DNA of 64,000 nt from Nitrososphaera sp. (GTDB lineage Archaea > Thermoproteota > Nitrososphaeria > Nitrososphaerales > Nitrososphaeraceae). Shown piece after piece: positions 17,213 through 26,086 of this stretch (position 1 is the stretch's first letter; every line of letters begins with the position of its first letter). The notes under the pieces were generated by a model. It was not told where the DNA came from and ran no database searches. It saw nothing but the letters and a program-made list of their open reading frames with translations. Made by a program: the position numbers and the translations under genes. The stretch is taken from the NCBI GenBank assembly GCA_029263715.1, contig JAJUFP010000002.1:124001-188000 (forward strand), written 5' to 3'.

Positions 17213-19345
17213 ATGAAGAATCCTGTTAACCTGAAAGTGGCAGAGACCAGCCCCAAGCTGGTGGGAAGGGGCATGGCCCTTTTGGATCCTGCCGTCATGG
17301 AAGAGATGGGCCTGTCCACCGGCGATGTCATCGAGATAACCGGCAAGAAGAAAAGCTACGCCTTGCTTTGGTCAGGCCAGTCCGAAGACCATGGCAAGCG
17401 ACTTATCAGAATAGACGGTTATACCCGCAACAACATCCGGGTGGGCATCGACGATACCGTTTCCGTGCAGAAGGTCAGCGCAAAAAAGGCCGAGCAGGTG
17501 ATCCTATCTCCCACCGAGGAGCTGAACATCGTGGGGCTTGAAGACTACCTTCCAGAGATGCTGGAAGGACGCGTGGTGACAAAAGGCGACACCATCCCCC
17601 TCAACGTTATGGGCCGCAAGATCGGCTTTGCAGTAACCGGCACCTCGCCGTCTGATTCGGCACTGCTTGTGGACAGCCGCACCGAGTTTGTCATCGGCGC
17701 TGTCCCAAAGGCTGGAGCCAAGGGCGTGCCAAGGATATCGTACGAGGACATTGGCGGGCTGAAAAACGAGGTGCAGAAGGTCCGCGAGATGATAGAACTG
17801 CCGTTGAGACATCCTGAGATATTTGAGCGCATCGGGATCGAGGCGCCAAAGGGCGTGCTGCTGTTTGGCCCGCCAGGAACGGGCAAGACGCTTCTGGCCA
17901 AGGCCGTGGCCAACGAGACCAACGCCAGCTTTTACTCCATAAGCGGGCCGGAGATAATGAGCAAGTTCTACGGCGAAAGCGAGGAGCGCCTCAGAGAGGT
18001 ATTCAAGGAAGCAGAGCAGAACGCGCCGTCCATAATATTCATCGACGAGATAGACTCTATAGCGCCAAAGAGGGAGGAAGTTTCCGGCGACGTGGAAAAG
18101 CGGGTGGTATCGCAGCTTTTGACGTTGATGGATGGCCTGCAGTCTCGGGGCAAGATTGTAGTCATCGGCGCCACCAACCGGCCCAACGCTCTGGACCCGG
18201 CACTGCGCCGGCCTGGCCGGTTTGACCGGGAAATAGAGATAGGCATACCCGACGAGCAGGGCCGACTTGAGGTACTGCAGATCCACACAAGGGGCATGCC
18301 CCTAACGGAGGACGTGGACCTTCAGTCCATCGCACGGGTCACCCACGGCTTTGTTGGCGCAGACCTTGAAGCGCTGAGCAAGGAGGCCGCCATGCGCTCC
18401 CTTAGGCGGATACTGCCGGAGATAAACTTGGAGCAGTCAAGGATCCCGGCAGAGATACTGAACAGGATCAAGGTTACCAAGTCTGACTTTGATGACGCGC
18501 TCAAAGAGGTGCAGCCCTCGGCCATGCGCGAGGTATCGATACAAAAGCCCAACGTAAGATGGGATGAGATCGGCGGCCTTGAACAGGTCAAAGACGAGCT
18601 GGCCGAGGCCATCGAGTGGCCCCTTAAGCACGCCGACCTGTTTGCCCAGGCCGATGTCCGGCCGCCAAAAGGGATTCTGCTGTACGGGCCGCCGGGGACC
18701 GGCAAGACCATGATAGCCAAGGCCGTTGCGGCCACCTCTGAGGCCAACTTTATCAGCGTCAAGGGCCCCGAACTGCTAAGCAAGTGGGTCGGCGAGTCAG
18801 AAAAGGGCGTGCGGGAGATATTCCGCAAGGCCCGGCAGGCCGCACCCTGCGTGGTGTTCTTTGACGAGCTGGACGCCATAGCGCCGAGGAGGAGCGGCTC
18901 TGAGGGAGACTCGCACGTGACTGAGCGCGTGATAAGCCAGATGCTGACAGAGATGGACGGACTTGAGGATTTGAAAGGAGTCGTGGTCATCGGCGCCACC
19001 AACCGGCCTGACATCCTCGATGAGGCGCTTTTGCGCCCCGGCCGGTTTGACAGGATCCTTGAGGTGCCAGTCCCAGACAAGGAGGCAAGAAGGCAGATAC
19101 TGCAGATACACACCAAGAAAAAGCCCCTTGATCCGTCGGTAAGCCTTGACAGACTGGTCGAGATGACAAACGGATACACCGGCGCAGACATTGCTGCATT
19201 CGTAAATGCGGCGGCCATGTCGGCCATCCGGGAGCACGTCAGCAGCAAGAGCAAGGATCCGCTAAGAATATCGATGAAGCACTTTGAGGCGGCCGCACAA
19301 AAAGTGAAAAGAAAGGCGGGCTTGGTAGACAGCAGCCTGGCCTGA
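17213..19345 (+). CDS. cdc48: CDC48/VCP-like AAA ATPase, copy 1
   Basis: A 710-residue protein with the full archaeal CDC48 plan: N-domain (residues 1-~180, double-psi barrel), D1 with Walker A GPPGTGKT near 222-229 and Walker [10 protein letters not shown]2 with GPPGTGKT near 494-501 and VVFFDELD, and second-region-of-homology arginines ([21 protein letters not shown]). It unfolds proteins and probably feeds the proteasome. The ATG follows GAGGTGAT. The gene is GC-rich like the surrounding core and is co-transcribed with hsp20. A diverged, AT-richer second copy lies at 33907-36081. The C-terminus (SSLA) has no HbYX proteasome motif. Confidence 0.96.
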   Translation: MKNPVNLKVAETSPKLVGRGMALLDPAVMEEMGLSTGDVIEITGKKKSYALLWSGQSEDHGKRLIRIDGYTRNNIRVGIDDTVSVQKVSAKKAEQVILSPTEELNIVGLEDYLPEMLEGRVVTKGDTIPLNVMGRKIGFAVTGTSPSDSALLVDSRTEFVIGAVPKAGAKGVPRISYEDIGGLKNEVQKVREMIELPLRHPEIFERIGIEAPKGVLLFGPPGTGKTLLAKAVANETNASFYSISGPEIMSKFYGESEERLREVFKEAEQNAPSIIFIDEIDSIAPKREEVSGDVEKRVVSQLLTLMDGLQSRGKIVVIGATNRPNALDPALRRPGRFDREIEIGIPDEQGRLEVLQIHTRGMPLTEDVDLQSIARVTHGFVGADLEALSKEAAMRSLRRILPEINLEQSRIPAEILNRIKVTKSDFDDALKEVQPSAMREVSIQKPNVRWDEIGGLEQVKDELAEAIEWPLKHADLFAQADVRPPKGILLYGPPGTGKTMIAKAVAATSEANFISVKGPELLSKWVGESEKGVREIFRKARQAAPCVVFFDELDAIAPRRSGSEGDSHVTERVISQMLTEMDGLEDLKGVVVIGATNRPDILDEALLRPGRFDRILEVPVPDKEARRQILQIHTKKKPLDPSVSLDRLVEMTNGYTGADIAAFVNAAAMSAIREHVSSKSKDPLRISMKHFEAAAQKVKRKAGLVDSSLA

Positions 19346-19352
19346 TCTTGTA

Positions 19353-19376
19353 AAGAGGATTTTTTTAATTCCTCTT
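19353..19376 (+). terminator. Hairpin after cdc48
   Basis: AAGAGGA (19353-19359) and TCCTCTT (19370-19376) form a perfect 7-bp stem around a T-rich loop, 7 bases after the cdc48 stop. The T run fits archaeal termination. Confidence 0.55.
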
Positions 19377-19493
19377 CATTCTATCTGTTGTCGTCCTTTT
19401 CTCTTTTTTCAGATGTGCATTCTGTCAACCTACTCTGTTAGTTTTAGTATCCTTGATAATGGGCACTAGAAAAAGAAGAAGAGAGCCAGGCTC

Positions 19494-20330
19494 TCATATT
19501 GTGAACGGCTTTTGTTTCACAAAGTTTGGATTGTACTGGCCCGTCATGTAGAGCTGGGGCGTCTGATCTGGAGGCATCTGCTTTACTATTTCCCTGCGGA
19601 ACTGCCGATAACTGCCGTCAAAGGCGCCTTCCTGCCAGACTGCAAGCAGTTGCGAAGTGAAAAGCCCGTTAAACGTGCCGTCAGCGGAGAGTTGGTTGTC
19701 TTGGCATCCGGATATCAGGATAGTGGAGGCTTTTACTTTACTTTCCGATTCCCTGAGGTCCTGCCTCTTTAGGATCTGGTCGTAGAATTCCCGGTTCAGG
19801 TGGTAGGTGCGGAATGCCGTATCTGAAGGCATGAACCGGTATCTTTTCTGGTGGACGTCTACGTTTGTGGCCCTCATGTTCATTTCCTTGTGGAAATACG
19901 CCGCCTTTGTGACAGAGCCGCTGTGACAGCTGTCGGAGAAGACCAGGATTCTCACGCCCTGGGCAAACTCGCTAAACAGCGCGTTGTTTTCATCATCAAT
20001 GAGCTGGCCGTCGTAGAGGCACCAGGTCTCGTCTATCTTGTCCTTCTCGTCGCTGTTGCGGTCCGGCACCTGTCCGCCGTGGCCTGAGTAGCTCAGCATG
20101 AAAATGTCGCCTGGCTGCAACTTTTTTGCCGCATCCCTGATTGCATCAGTCACGCGTTGTCTTGTTGCATCCTTTGTAAGCAGCGTGGTTACACTGAAGC
20201 CCTGCGTCCTGGCGATATCGGCCATGTCATGTGCATCTGCTTCGCAGGCCATCAGGTCCCCGGACCATCCTCCGTAATGCTTTGGATCCACGGAATTGAG
20301 CCCTATAGTCAGCGCCAATCCTGTTGCCAT
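19494..20330 (-). CDS. Metacaspase-like cysteine peptidase (C14 family)
   Basis: A 278-residue caspase-fold protein. The catalytic pair is visible: His84 in LSYSGHGGQ and Cys135 in VFSDSCHSGS. The N-terminus ALTIGLNSVDPKHYGGWSGDL-type start is that of type I metacaspases, including the acidic DLMACEADAHDM segment. No signal peptide is seen, so it should act in the cytoplasm, cutting after Arg/Lys if it behaves like known metacaspases. There is no fused prodomain. It is convergent to cdc48, an ATPase of protein quality control; a functional link is inference. Confidence 0.92.
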   Translation of the reverse strand: MATGLALTIGLNSVDPKHYGGWSGDLMACEADAHDMADIARTQGFSVTTLLTKDATRQRVTDAIRDAAKKLQPGDIFMLSYSGHGGQVPDRNSDEKDKIDETWCLYDGQLIDDENNALFSEFAQGVRILVFSDSCHSGSVTKAAYFHKEMNMRATNVDVHQKRYRFMPSDTAFRTYHLNREFYDQILKRQDLRESESKVKASTILISGCQDNQLSADGTFNGLFTSQLLAVWQEGAFDGSYRQFRREIVKQMPPDQTPQLYMTGQYNPNFVKQKPFTI

Positions 20331-20493
20331 CTACAAGACCTCCTTGATGTGCGGGATATCGAATCTTTTCATGCTAGGGTCCAACAGGAAGTTGTATAAA
20401 AATAGTCTGTGGAACGATTCCCAAAGAAAATTGCAGGACCGCGGCGTTTGTGCAAGTCCAACAAATATTATGCGGTCCACTTGCAGTACTGGC

Positions 20494-20853
20494 ATGGCTG
20501 CGGAAAACCAGATAGATCTTTTGGCCAGCAGAGTCAGGGCCGCCCTTGACGGCATAGACGTGCCGGCCAGGGTTTCAGTTGACAGAGAATCGGGCATCAT
20601 CAAGGTGTACGGGCCGGACGCCGATGCCTTGAAAAAAGCGTCGTCAGGCCTTGAGGACGTGCTTGAACTTGCCTACACCACGGCTGAGCATCACCCCTAC
20701 TGGGGGATCCTGTACCACGCCACAGAGATCTGCAAGATGGTGCTTGAGAAATGGGACTCGAATCTGACTGCCGACCAGACCGGGGACATATTGTGGCGCT
20801 GCGACGAGATCAAGATGATGGCCGAGCGCGTGCAGCACATGCATGAGGACTGA
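20494..20853 (+). CDS. Small acidic conserved protein, function unknown
   Basis: A 119-residue soluble protein with a short beta part (ARVSVDRESGIIKVYG) and a helical C-terminus (HATEICKMVLEKWDSNLTADQTGDILWRCDEIKMMAERVQHM). The frame is open from 20296 but the upstream part overlaps the divergent peptidase start and has no protein-like character; ATG at 20494 matches the GC-rich codon use. Gene order is divergent to the metacaspase. No family recognised. Confidence 0.65.
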   Translation: MAAENQIDLLASRVRAALDGIDVPARVSVDRESGIIKVYGPDADALKKASSGLEDVLELAYTTAEHHPYWGILYHATEICKMVLEKWDSNLTADQTGDILWRCDEIKMMAERVQHMHED

Positions 20854-20885
20854 GCGTAAATCTTATCCGTTAGTTTGCCGATAAA

Positions 20886-21026
20886 ATGGTAATGGCGCAA
20901 GCAGCTTCCGTTGTCAACGTAGCCAAGAGCCGGTCGCGGCTGATGTTTGCAGTCCACCTGTCGCTTCCTTTGGCCTTTGTTGGGCTTGTCGGGTACCTGG
21001 CAGTTGCCTGCTACCACGCGCATTGA
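20886..21026 (+). CDS. Small membrane protein, 46 residues
   Basis: A short ORF 32 bases after the previous gene encodes MVMAQAASVVNVAKSRSRLM followed by a hydrophobic segment of about 23 residues (FAVHLSLPLAFVGLVGYLAV) and a short CYHAH tail. A basic stretch before the membrane segment suggests N-in topology. Codon use matches the neighbours. A single-span small protein; function unknown. Confidence 0.5.
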   Translation: MVMAQAASVVNVAKSRSRLMFAVHLSLPLAFVGLVGYLAVACYHAH

Positions 21027-21186
21027 CCGCGTCTAGCAATGCGTGCGTTTTCAGTACAGACTTGGCTGCCGTTGACGGTAGCGATGATTTTATCATATTG
21101 TCGTGATTGCTGCGCTGGTCCATGCTGGCATGCGGAACCTATCTGGCAAAGTCGGTAGACGTTATAATCAGCCTGTTACTGTAACC

Positions 21187-21447
21187 TTAGTACTTTATCA
21201 TCTCGCTGAGCTTGTTTGCCGTGCTGAGGTACTGCGAGCCTTTTGAGGTGATCTTGATCTTCTTTTTCTTGTCGATGGTGATGAGGCCGTTTTTCTCCAA
21301 AAGGTCAAGGTATTTCTTTAGCTGCGAGTATGAGATGAATGACTTGTACATAACTGCAGTTAGGTTTGTCTCTTCTTGAACTATGTCTAGAATTGCCTGT
21401 ATGATTTCAGTTCTGGATCTTTTTAATTTACGCACTAGTTTAATCAT
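21187..21447 (-). CDS. Winged-helix regulator, archaeal small type
   Basis: An 86-residue basic winged helix: RSRTEIIQAILDIVQEE, then SFISYSQLKKYLDLLEKNGLITI recognition helix and wing, then KGSQYL. This is the common small thaumarchaeal/ArnR-like wHTH type, a DNA-binding regulator with no sensor domain. Target unknown; the gene stands alone between convergent and divergent neighbours. Confidence 0.82.
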   Translation of the reverse strand: MIKLVRKLKRSRTEIIQAILDIVQEETNLTAVMYKSFISYSQLKKYLDLLEKNGLITIDKKKKIKITSKGSQYLSTANKLSEMIKY

Positions 21448-21616
21448 GCGTCAAAAATACATATAATCATTGTCTTTTTTGCCTGCAATGTTTTTGTGCG
21501 TTGCCAGGAAGCTGGAATTGTGCCATTGCTTTTCAGATAAACAAGCAAAATCCAACGACTGGGGCCAGCATACCAGATCCAAAGTCTATAAATAATAATG
21601 AAAGAGATGAAAGACC

Positions 21617-22828
21617 ATGATCAAGATCGGCCTTATTGGCAAGACTAACACCGGCAAGACAACGTTTTTCAACTCTGCCACGCTTGCTTCGGCCGAGATA
21701 TCCAACTATCCGTTTACCACCAAGCAGCCCAACATCGGAAACGCGCACGCCATAACGCTGTGCGTTCACCGGGAGTTCAACGTGCAGGACCAGCCAAGAA
21801 ACTCGCGCTGCATCGACGGCTGGCGGTTTGTGCCTATTGAATTGGTGGACCTGCCGGGGCTTATCAAGGGCGCCTGGGAGGGCAAGGGCCTTGGAAACCA
21901 GTTCCTGTCCATAGCGGCCCAGTCCGACGCACTTTTGCACATCGTCGACGTGTCTGGGAGCATCGACGCGTCTGGCAAGATAGCCGAGCCGGGCTCCGGC
22001 GATCCCGTGGCCGATGTCAGCGACATCGAGGAGGAGCTGGTGATGTGGTACCTCAAGCTGTTTGAGGCAAACCGGGACAAGATATCCCGGGTTATTGAGA
22101 GCGGCGCAGACCCCATATCGGCGATAACCGAGGTATTCCGGGGAATCGGCGTAAAAGAAGATCATGTCAAGGCTGCACTGTCTGCCAACAATCTGACCGA
22201 CGTCAAGCTGGACGACTTTGGACCGCAGCAGAGCCGGGACTTTTGCTGGACTTTGCGGGACGTGTCCAAGCCCACCCTGATAGTGGCAAACAAGGTGGAC
22301 CTGCCTTCAGCGACGGAAAACTTTCGCCGACTGCGCGAGGAGTTCAAGGACACGATAATCGTTCCATCCAGCGCCGACGCCGAGCTGACCCTCCGTCGGG
22401 CCGAGAGCAAGGGGCTGATAAAATACATACCCGGCGACGAGCGGTTTGACATCAAGGACGCGACGGCCTTAAACGAGAAGCAGAAATGGGCGCTAAGCTT
22501 CATCCGAAAGGACATACTGGGCGAGTACATGCGCACCGGCGTGCAGTTTGCCATAAACGTGGCCGTCTTTAAACTACTGAAGATGAACGCGGTCTACCCT
22601 GTTGCCGACGTGCAAAAGATGTCTGACAAGCACGGAAACGTGCTTCCGGACGTTTATTTGATGAAGAGTGGCTCCACCGTCGAGGACCTGGCAAGGGAGG
22701 TGCACAGCGAGCTGGCCAAGGGCCTGCTTTATGCCATGGACGCCCGTGACGGCCTGCGGCTTCCCACAAACTACCAGCTCAAAGACCGCGATGTCCTATC
22801 CATAGTATCGGCAAAGAAAAAGAAATGA
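21617..22828 (+). CDS. ychF: YchF/Obg-like GTPase (OLA1 family)
   Basis: A 403-residue P-loop NTPase: G1 GKTNTGKT at residues 8-15, G3-type DLPGLIKGAWEGKGLG, G4 NKVD near 229-232, and a C-terminal TGS domain (YLMKSGSTVEDLAREVHSELAKGLLYAMDARDG). YchF proteins bind ribosomes and hydrolyse ATP or GTP. A TCTATAAATA box lies about 25 bases upstream. It leads a tight operon: the next gene overlaps its stop by four bases. Confidence 0.93.
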   Translation: MIKIGLIGKTNTGKTTFFNSATLASAEISNYPFTTKQPNIGNAHAITLCVHREFNVQDQPRNSRCIDGWRFVPIELVDLPGLIKGAWEGKGLGNQFLSIAAQSDALLHIVDVSGSIDASGKIAEPGSGDPVADVSDIEEELVMWYLKLFEANRDKISRVIESGADPISAITEVFRGIGVKEDHVKAALSANNLTDVKLDDFGPQQSRDFCWTLRDVSKPTLIVANKVDLPSATENFRRLREEFKDTIIVPSSADAELTLRRAESKGLIKYIPGDERFDIKDATALNEKQKWALSFIRKDILGEYMRTGVQFAINVAVFKLLKMNAVYPVADVQKMSDKHGNVLPDVYLMKSGSTVEDLAREVHSELAKGLLYAMDARDGLRLPTNYQLKDRDVLSIVSAKKKK

Positions 22829-23061
22829 AAGACAGAATCCTTGCGCAAATTGAGGGGATATTGAAAAAGGACCCCTCCAAGATGTTTTCAAGAGAGGAGA
22901 TCATCAACCTTTTATCAAAAGACGGCGATGCTGTTGAGCATGTCCTTGCAGAGCTTGAGGTGGCCAGCTCGATGAAGGAAAGCCAGCCAGACGTGTACGC
23001 CACGTGCATGGCCGGCACGGTATACTACAAGTGGAACAGGCCGGCGAAGCAGGATGCCTGA
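22825..23061 (+). CDS. Small winged-helix-like protein
   Basis: A 78-residue protein, helical at first (ILAQIEGILKKDPSKMFSREEIINLLSKDGDAVEHVLAELEVASSM) and then a short hairpin (ATCMAGTVYYKWNR), a winged-helix pattern. It overlaps ychF by ATGA and birA by eight bases, so it is translated with both. It may be an accessory DNA-binding protein; no family recognised. Confidence 0.75.
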   Translation: MKDRILAQIEGILKKDPSKMFSREEIINLLSKDGDAVEHVLAELEVASSMKESQPDVYATCMAGTVYYKWNRPAKQDA

Positions 23062-24031
23062 CAGACTGCAGCAGCTGGCCGAGCTTTTGAGCGCTGAAGG
23101 TTTTCTTTCCGGCCAGGACATCGCCAAGAAGGCTGGGATCTCGCGCAGCGCTGTCTGGAAGTACATCGTCAGGCTGCGCCGCTACGGCTACGGAATCGAG
23201 TCAAGGCGGGGCATGGGCTACCGGCTGGCCAAAACAACAGACCTGCCAGTCCCCTGGGAGCTGGCCAAGATCCTCAAAACATCGGTGGTGGGCAAAAGCC
23301 AGATTATCTACCGCGAGAACATTGACTCGACTCAGAGCCTGGCACTGCGGCTTGCAGAGAAGGGCGGCAAGATCCACGGCCTTGTGGTGATTGCAGAGCA
23401 GCAGACCAGCGGCCGGGGCCGGATGAAAAGAAAGTGGCTCTCGCCCAAAGGAGGCGTATGGCTTTCAGTAGTTTTGAAGCCCTTGGTCTCGCTGACCATG
23501 AGCACCATGCTTCCGTTTGTTGCCGCGCTGGCAGTCTGTGACGCCATACGCCAGAGCACGAAGGCGGATGCCACGCTGAAATGGCCAAACGACGTGATGA
23601 TGGCCGGCAAGAAGGTGGCCGGGATCCTGCTGGACATGAGCGCTGAAGCCGACATGATAAACTACGTCGTCATCGGAATAGGCATAAACGCAAACGTCGA
23701 GACTTCAAAACTTAAAGTTGACCGGCAGAACAAACCCGAGATAACATCCATCCGGCAAAGCATCGGCCGGGATGTAAACAGGCTGCATCTGACTGCACTT
23801 GTGCTAGAAAAACTCGAGATGTATTATTCTGTCCTAGAAAAGTACGGATCAGAGCCGATAATCCGGGAGTGGCGGGCAAGGTCTGACATGCTTGGCAAGA
23901 AGGTTACCGTCGTCCAGCAGGACAGGACGTACAGCGGCGTGGCTGCAAACATCAACGAGGATGGCTCGCTTCTTCTGAAAACAAAGGATCAGGAGATCAG
24001 CATAGTTTCAGGCGATGTCATTATTAATTAA
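23054..24031 (+). CDS. birA: Biotin protein ligase BirA with N-terminal helix-turn-helix
   Basis: A 325-residue bifunctional BirA. Residues 1-60 are the DNA-binding helix (GQDIAKKAGISRSAVWKYIVRLR). The ligase domain has STQSLALRL, biotinyl-AMP loop GRGRMKRKWLSPKGG near residues 118-132, KWPNDVMMAGKKVAGIL, and a C-terminal SH3-like part. It biotinylates the carboxyl carrier protein of acetyl-/propionyl-CoA carboxylase, which fits the carbon-fixation cycle of this group; the helix suggests control of biotin genes. Confidence 0.94.
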   Translation: MPDRLQQLAELLSAEGFLSGQDIAKKAGISRSAVWKYIVRLRRYGYGIESRRGMGYRLAKTTDLPVPWELAKILKTSVVGKSQIIYRENIDSTQSLALRLAEKGGKIHGLVVIAEQQTSGRGRMKRKWLSPKGGVWLSVVLKPLVSLTMSTMLPFVAALAVCDAIRQSTKADATLKWPNDVMMAGKKVAGILLDMSAEADMINYVVIGIGINANVETSKLKVDRQNKPEITSIRQSIGRDVNRLHLTALVLEKLEMYYSVLEKYGSEPIIREWRARSDMLGKKVTVVQQDRTYSGVAANINEDGSLLLKTKDQEISIVSGDVIIN

Positions 24032-24068
24032 ATGGTTATTTTGTTGCATAACAAGATGCAGTCAAACT

Positions 24069-24177
24069 AGGGTTAATGGTATATGCAACAGTACGATTGA
24101 TGCTGTAAGGGTCACGAAGCCGCCCCGATGGCTTTTGCCGCTCTAGTGTTTGCACCCTTTGCGGGCTTTTTAACCCC
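24069..24177 (+). ncRNA. Candidate structured RNA between birA and tfb
   Basis: Nested pairings can be seen: GGGTTAA (24070-24076) with TTAACCC (24170-24176) as a closing stem; ACAGTA/TGCTGT (24088-24093, 24101-24106) as a hairpin; AAGGGT/ACCCTT (24107-24112, 24154-24159) enclosing AAGCC/GGCTT (24117-24121, 24130-24134). GCGGGCTTTTT at the end could stop transcription. It lacks the T-loop and D-loop of a tRNA. Orientation is uncertain because dyads read on both strands. Confidence 0.4.
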
Positions 24178-24262
24178 CTCGGATCACGGCTACACATTGG
24201 GTTTGTGCTCATTCTCAAAACCGGGTGGATTGGGATCGGAATACCTTCACAGCGCTTCCTGA

Positions 24263-25180
24263 TCAGGCATAAGCCACGGTGTATCCTATTGTCGGGGATT
24301 GTTTCAAGTCTTTCAACCTATTCCTGATGGTTACTTCTGTCACACCTGCAGCTTCTGCCAAAGTCCTTTGGTTAATGTGTTCACCGTTTATCAGGCATGT
24401 CATGTAGAGAATTGATGCTGCGAATCCCATCGGGCTCTTACCTCCCCTTTTCTCCTTATTTGCTGCACAGTCCATAACCCGTATTGCCTGCCGCTTTATC
24501 TTTTCGCTCAGCCCTGCCTTGCTTGCTATTCTGATGATGCACCTTACCGGGTCTACCATCGGCATCTTTAGATCAAGCTCTACTATGGCTATCCTGTACA
24601 TTCTGGCCAGGTCCTTTAGTTTGACATTGGTTTGCTCTGCAATGTCCTTGAGTGATAGCGAACTCCCAAGTTCCCTGCATGAAATGTATATGCACGCCCC
24701 TATGAGAGACGAAATACTTCTTCCTCTTGCTAGCCGTCTCTCATGAGCTTTTCTATAGATATACGCGGTTTTCTCCACCATCGCACTAGACAAGTTGAGT
24801 TTAGTTTTCAGCCTGTTAAGCTCGTCAAAAGCTCGCTGAAGGTTCCTATCTGAAGAGGAGTGGCTCCGCCCCCTGCTGTCCCATGTCCTCCATCTGCCGA
24901 TTGCAGAACGCACTGTTGCGCTCAGAAGTGAGCCTCTTACATCTGTGTTTTCTCTTCCGATGACTGTAGCAAGTCCCATGTCATGCCGCGCCAAGGAGGT
25001 GGGATCTCCAGCCCTGGTTCTGTGAGTCGTTTCGGCGCCAAAGTTGCGCCATTCAGCCCGCGTTTCCACAATCTTATCTGACAATACCAGACCGCAGTTG
25101 CCACAGACTGTCTCGCCAGACTCTTGGTCCGAGATCATGACTCCCTTGTCGCATATAGAACACAGTGATGAAATTTGCAT
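24263..25180 (-). CDS. tfb: Transcription initiation factor TFB
   Basis: A 305-residue archaeal TFIIB homologue. The zinc ribbon has C7-x2-C10 and C26-x2-C29; the B-reader region follows (ETRAEWRNFGAETTHRTRAGDPTS). Two cyclin repeats cover residues ~115-205 (SSLIGACIYISCREL) and ~210-300 (GFAASILYMTCLINGEHINQRTLAEAAGVTEVTIRNRLKDL) with the helix that contacts the BRE. It recruits RNA polymerase to TBP-bound promoters. Ammonia-oxidising archaea carry several TFBs. The promoter TATA box sits inside a GC-rich dyad (see separate entry). Confidence 0.95.
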   Translation of the reverse strand: MQISSLCSICDKGVMISDQESGETVCGNCGLVLSDKIVETRAEWRNFGAETTHRTRAGDPTSLARHDMGLATVIGRENTDVRGSLLSATVRSAIGRWRTWDSRGRSHSSSDRNLQRAFDELNRLKTKLNLSSAMVEKTAYIYRKAHERRLARGRSISSLIGACIYISCRELGSSLSLKDIAEQTNVKLKDLARMYRIAIVELDLKMPMVDPVRCIIRIASKAGLSEKIKRQAIRVMDCAANKEKRGGKSPMGFAASILYMTCLINGEHINQRTLAEAAGVTEVTIRNRLKDLKQSPTIGYTVAYA

Positions 25181-25212
25181 TACTATAACGGATAAACAAT
25201 GTATATTAGCGA

Positions 25213-25231
25213 GCCCCCTATATAAAGGGGC
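25213..25231 (-). promoter_or_regulatory. tfb promoter: TATA box within a dyad
   Basis: TTATATA (minus strand, 25219-25225) lies between GCCCC (25213-25217) and GGGGC (25227-25231). Transcription would start near 25197, giving a leader of about 15 bases. A protein bound to the arms would block TBP, so repression or autoregulation is plausible. Confidence 0.5.
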
Positions 25232-25342
25232 GCAATCTCGTCTCTGCTTCTACCGTCGCCTTGGCGACTTTGCATAACGTCTCTGGCATATCGGTAGCAT
25301 GATCCTACGCTGCCTTATAAGCGCGGAAGGTGTAACCACATC

Positions 25343-25597
25343 ATGAACATTGCTCAATGTGAAAATGAATCCGTCGTTGTTATTGCCAAGACATGCGGCT
25401 GCAAAAGTGCGGGAAGAAAAGTTACTTATGTCTTTGTGGATCAGACGCATGCACTCTGCCTGGACAAGAAGGATATCCTTCAAGCCGAAATAGAAGCATG
25501 TGAAAAACTATCGAAATACGCCCCGGATGAATCTGACAAGAAGGCTATTGGAAAGGAGCTCTCTGAACTTCGCATGTCTTTGGACCTGCTGACCTGA
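25343..25597 (+). CDS. Small conserved protein, function unknown
   Basis: An 84-residue soluble protein with an early CGCKSAGRKVTYVFVDQTHALCLDKKDILQAE segment and a helical end. Three cysteines (C6, C18, C20) could bind metal, but the pattern is not a known finger. The ATG is preceded by AAGGTG about 11 bases upstream. No neighbours in the same operon. Confidence 0.6.
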   Translation: MNIAQCENESVVVIAKTCGCKSAGRKVTYVFVDQTHALCLDKKDILQAEIEACEKLSKYAPDESDKKAIGKELSELRMSLDLLT

Positions 25598-25865
25598 TTA
25601 TCGTCACATTGCTCTGCCATACAGCTGATTCATGCAGAATTCGCTGTCCTGGCCGATAACATCGAAGTTGTTGACGTGCCTGTGTGTCCTGCCATCTGTA
25701 TGCGAATTTCTGGATTGTCAATCCTGTGTGGAACTCGAGTCCCTCCGTAGCCAGGATCTCATGATAGAAATGGCGCGGGTCTTCTTTGTTTCATCTTGAT
25801 AAAAGTTGCAGATGTAAAAGGATGTGTTAAAAAGGTTAAGAGCACCAAAAGACACAATCTCTGTC

Positions 25866-26075
25866 ATGGGAACAGAAAGAAACGTGGATGATCGGGAGTA
25901 CGACCAGCTAGATGCGCTTACTTCGAGCCCTAACACAGAGATCAGCAGGTTAAGCCTCATAGTCAAGGACTTGAGACAGAGACTAGAATCACTAGAGAAA
26001 AATCAGACTGATTTAATGGACGAAATCAATGAACTGCAAAAAGAAAAGGATGTTGAAGATGATAATGACGATTGA
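25866..26075 (+). CDS. Small acidic coiled-coil protein
   Basis: A 69-residue protein with a coiled coil at residues ~25-60 (SRLSLIVKDLRQRLESLEK, then DLMDEINELQKEK) and a very acidic tail. The ATG was preferred to an in-frame GTG at 25824, which would add 14 residues. The protein is convergent with the cyclase gene. Proteasome-ATPase N-terminal coils look similar, but no more can be said. Confidence 0.6.
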   Translation: MGTERNVDDREYDQLDALTSSPNTEISRLSLIVKDLRQRLESLEKNQTDLMDEINELQKEKDVEDDNDD

Positions 26076-26086
26076 TGGGAGATCCG

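Noticed and set aside
24070-24176. A tRNA with 7-bp acceptor GGGTTAA/TTAACCC
   Set aside because: No T-loop (GTTCRA), no D-loop GG and no anticodon arm in place; length exceeds a tRNA without a clear intron.
25598-25823. Minus-strand open frame with HVNNFDVIGQDSEFCMNQLYGRAM
   Set aside because: Too short, no start codon, broken by a stop; no evidence of a gene.
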